Assembly: GCA_963818855.1 (NCBI GenBank)
Contig: CAWFUH010000011.1
Span: 1 to 64,000 of the forward strand
DNA: 64,000 nucleotides
Source of the DNA: Bog-159 sp963818855
Lineage (GTDB): Bacteria; Acidobacteriota; Terriglobia; Bryobacterales; Bryobacteraceae
Direction of reading: 5' to 3'
The notes under the pieces were generated by a model, which was not told where the DNA came from, made no database searches, and worked only from the letters and a program-made list of their open reading frames with translations. Below are positions 63,927-64,000 of this stretch, piece after piece. Position numbers and translations under genes: made by a program. Position 1 is the first letter of the stretch. Each line of letters opens with the position of its first letter.

Positions 63927-64000
63927 CTAGCTTCCCGCCTTGCGCTCGAGGTGGCCGCCAAACTGGTACCGCATCGCGGAAAGCAGCTTATCGGCGAAGT
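63927..64000 (-). CDS. gnd: 6-phosphogluconate dehydrogenase, C-terminal end only
   Basis: The minus strand from the window edge reads FADKLLSAMRYQFGGHLERK AGS and stops at 63927. The segment DKLLSAMRYQFGGH is the C-terminus of the decarboxylating 6-phosphogluconate dehydrogenase (Gnd/YqeC type), from memory of the family. Only 24 codons are inside the window. The esterase start lies 4 bases further on, so the two are probably cotranscribed. Confidence 0.7.
   Translation of the reverse strand, partial: FADKLLSAMRYQFGGHLERKAGS

Noticed and set aside
1..64000. CRISPR array
   Set aside because: No regularly spaced direct repeats were found; the repeated elements are dispersed palindromes.

Overview
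The window is about 64 kb of GC-rich bacterial DNA. The gene set suggests an acidobacterium of the Solibacter/Bryobacter type: an Oar-like TonB receptor with an N-terminal carboxypeptidase-regulatory domain, a ROK kinase, a Gfo/Idh/MocA oxidoreductase, a 'STGPKTPEGKA' family protein, a FISUMP-domain protein, and many short palindromic intergenic repeats. This placement is inferred from gene families only; there is no rRNA or other phylogenetic marker to test it.

Layout. 1-3.4 kb (mostly minus): quinone-oxidoreductase-like gene, PCMT-like methyltransferase remnant, ROK sugar kinase and a secreted protein, all broken by one or more single-base frameshifts. 3.7-6.2 kb (+): membrane pyrophosphatase hppA, also frameshifted. 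14.3-6.4 kb (-): one unidirectional run eno, gpmA, a small membrane protein, a SpoIIE/RsbU-type phosphatase, nnrDE, tsaE, hisS. 14.5-18.4 kb (+): GAF-PAS-GGDEF protein and a histidine kinase. 23.5-18.8 kb (-): BamA-like protein, DUF4390-like protein, NtrY-like kinase and NtrX-like sigma-54 activator. 23.6-27.2 kb: RRM protein, FISUMP protein, a broken secreted protein, a ParE-type toxin-antitoxin pair and a STGPKT-family protein. 27.6-34.6 kb (+): TonB receptor, TPR protein and a ricin-GH53-ricin protein (a possible galactan-use locus), plus a 34-residue membrane peptide. 37.0-34.6 kb (-): sugar ABC ATPase and permease. Then tRNA-Gln(CTG) and the three-gene proton-translocating transhydrogenase (+), an oxidoreductase, and two small Cys-rich secreted proteins.

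50.9-42.6 kb (-) is a signalling operon: TonB receptor, TRAP/ABC-like binding protein, PAS histidine kinase, a decayed sensor domain, a CheY-like regulator and a REC-PAS-GGDEF-EAL protein. 54.3-51.6 kb (-) is perR-katG with a candidate Per box. 54.4-62.3 kb (+) is a nickel/urea island: ureF, ureD, ureA, ureB, ureC, ureG (His-rich tail, no ureE), an arginase-family ureohydrolase resembling guanidine hydrolases, and a CbiX-DUF362 fusion. A type B carboxylesterase and the tail of a 6-phosphogluconate dehydrogenase close the window.

Two themes cut across the genes. First, three families of short palindromic repeats sit between genes, even inside operons. Each is a row of hairpins whose arms differ while the few bases at the centre stay the same. 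Second, otherwise well-conserved genes (hppA, katG, ureC, ROK kinase, a GGDEF gene) carry isolated one-base indels, densest in the first 4.4 kb. This looks more like sequence error than genuine loss for most of them, although the methyltransferase, a sensor domain, a DUF3500 gene and an ISL3 transposase also have deletions and look truly decayed.
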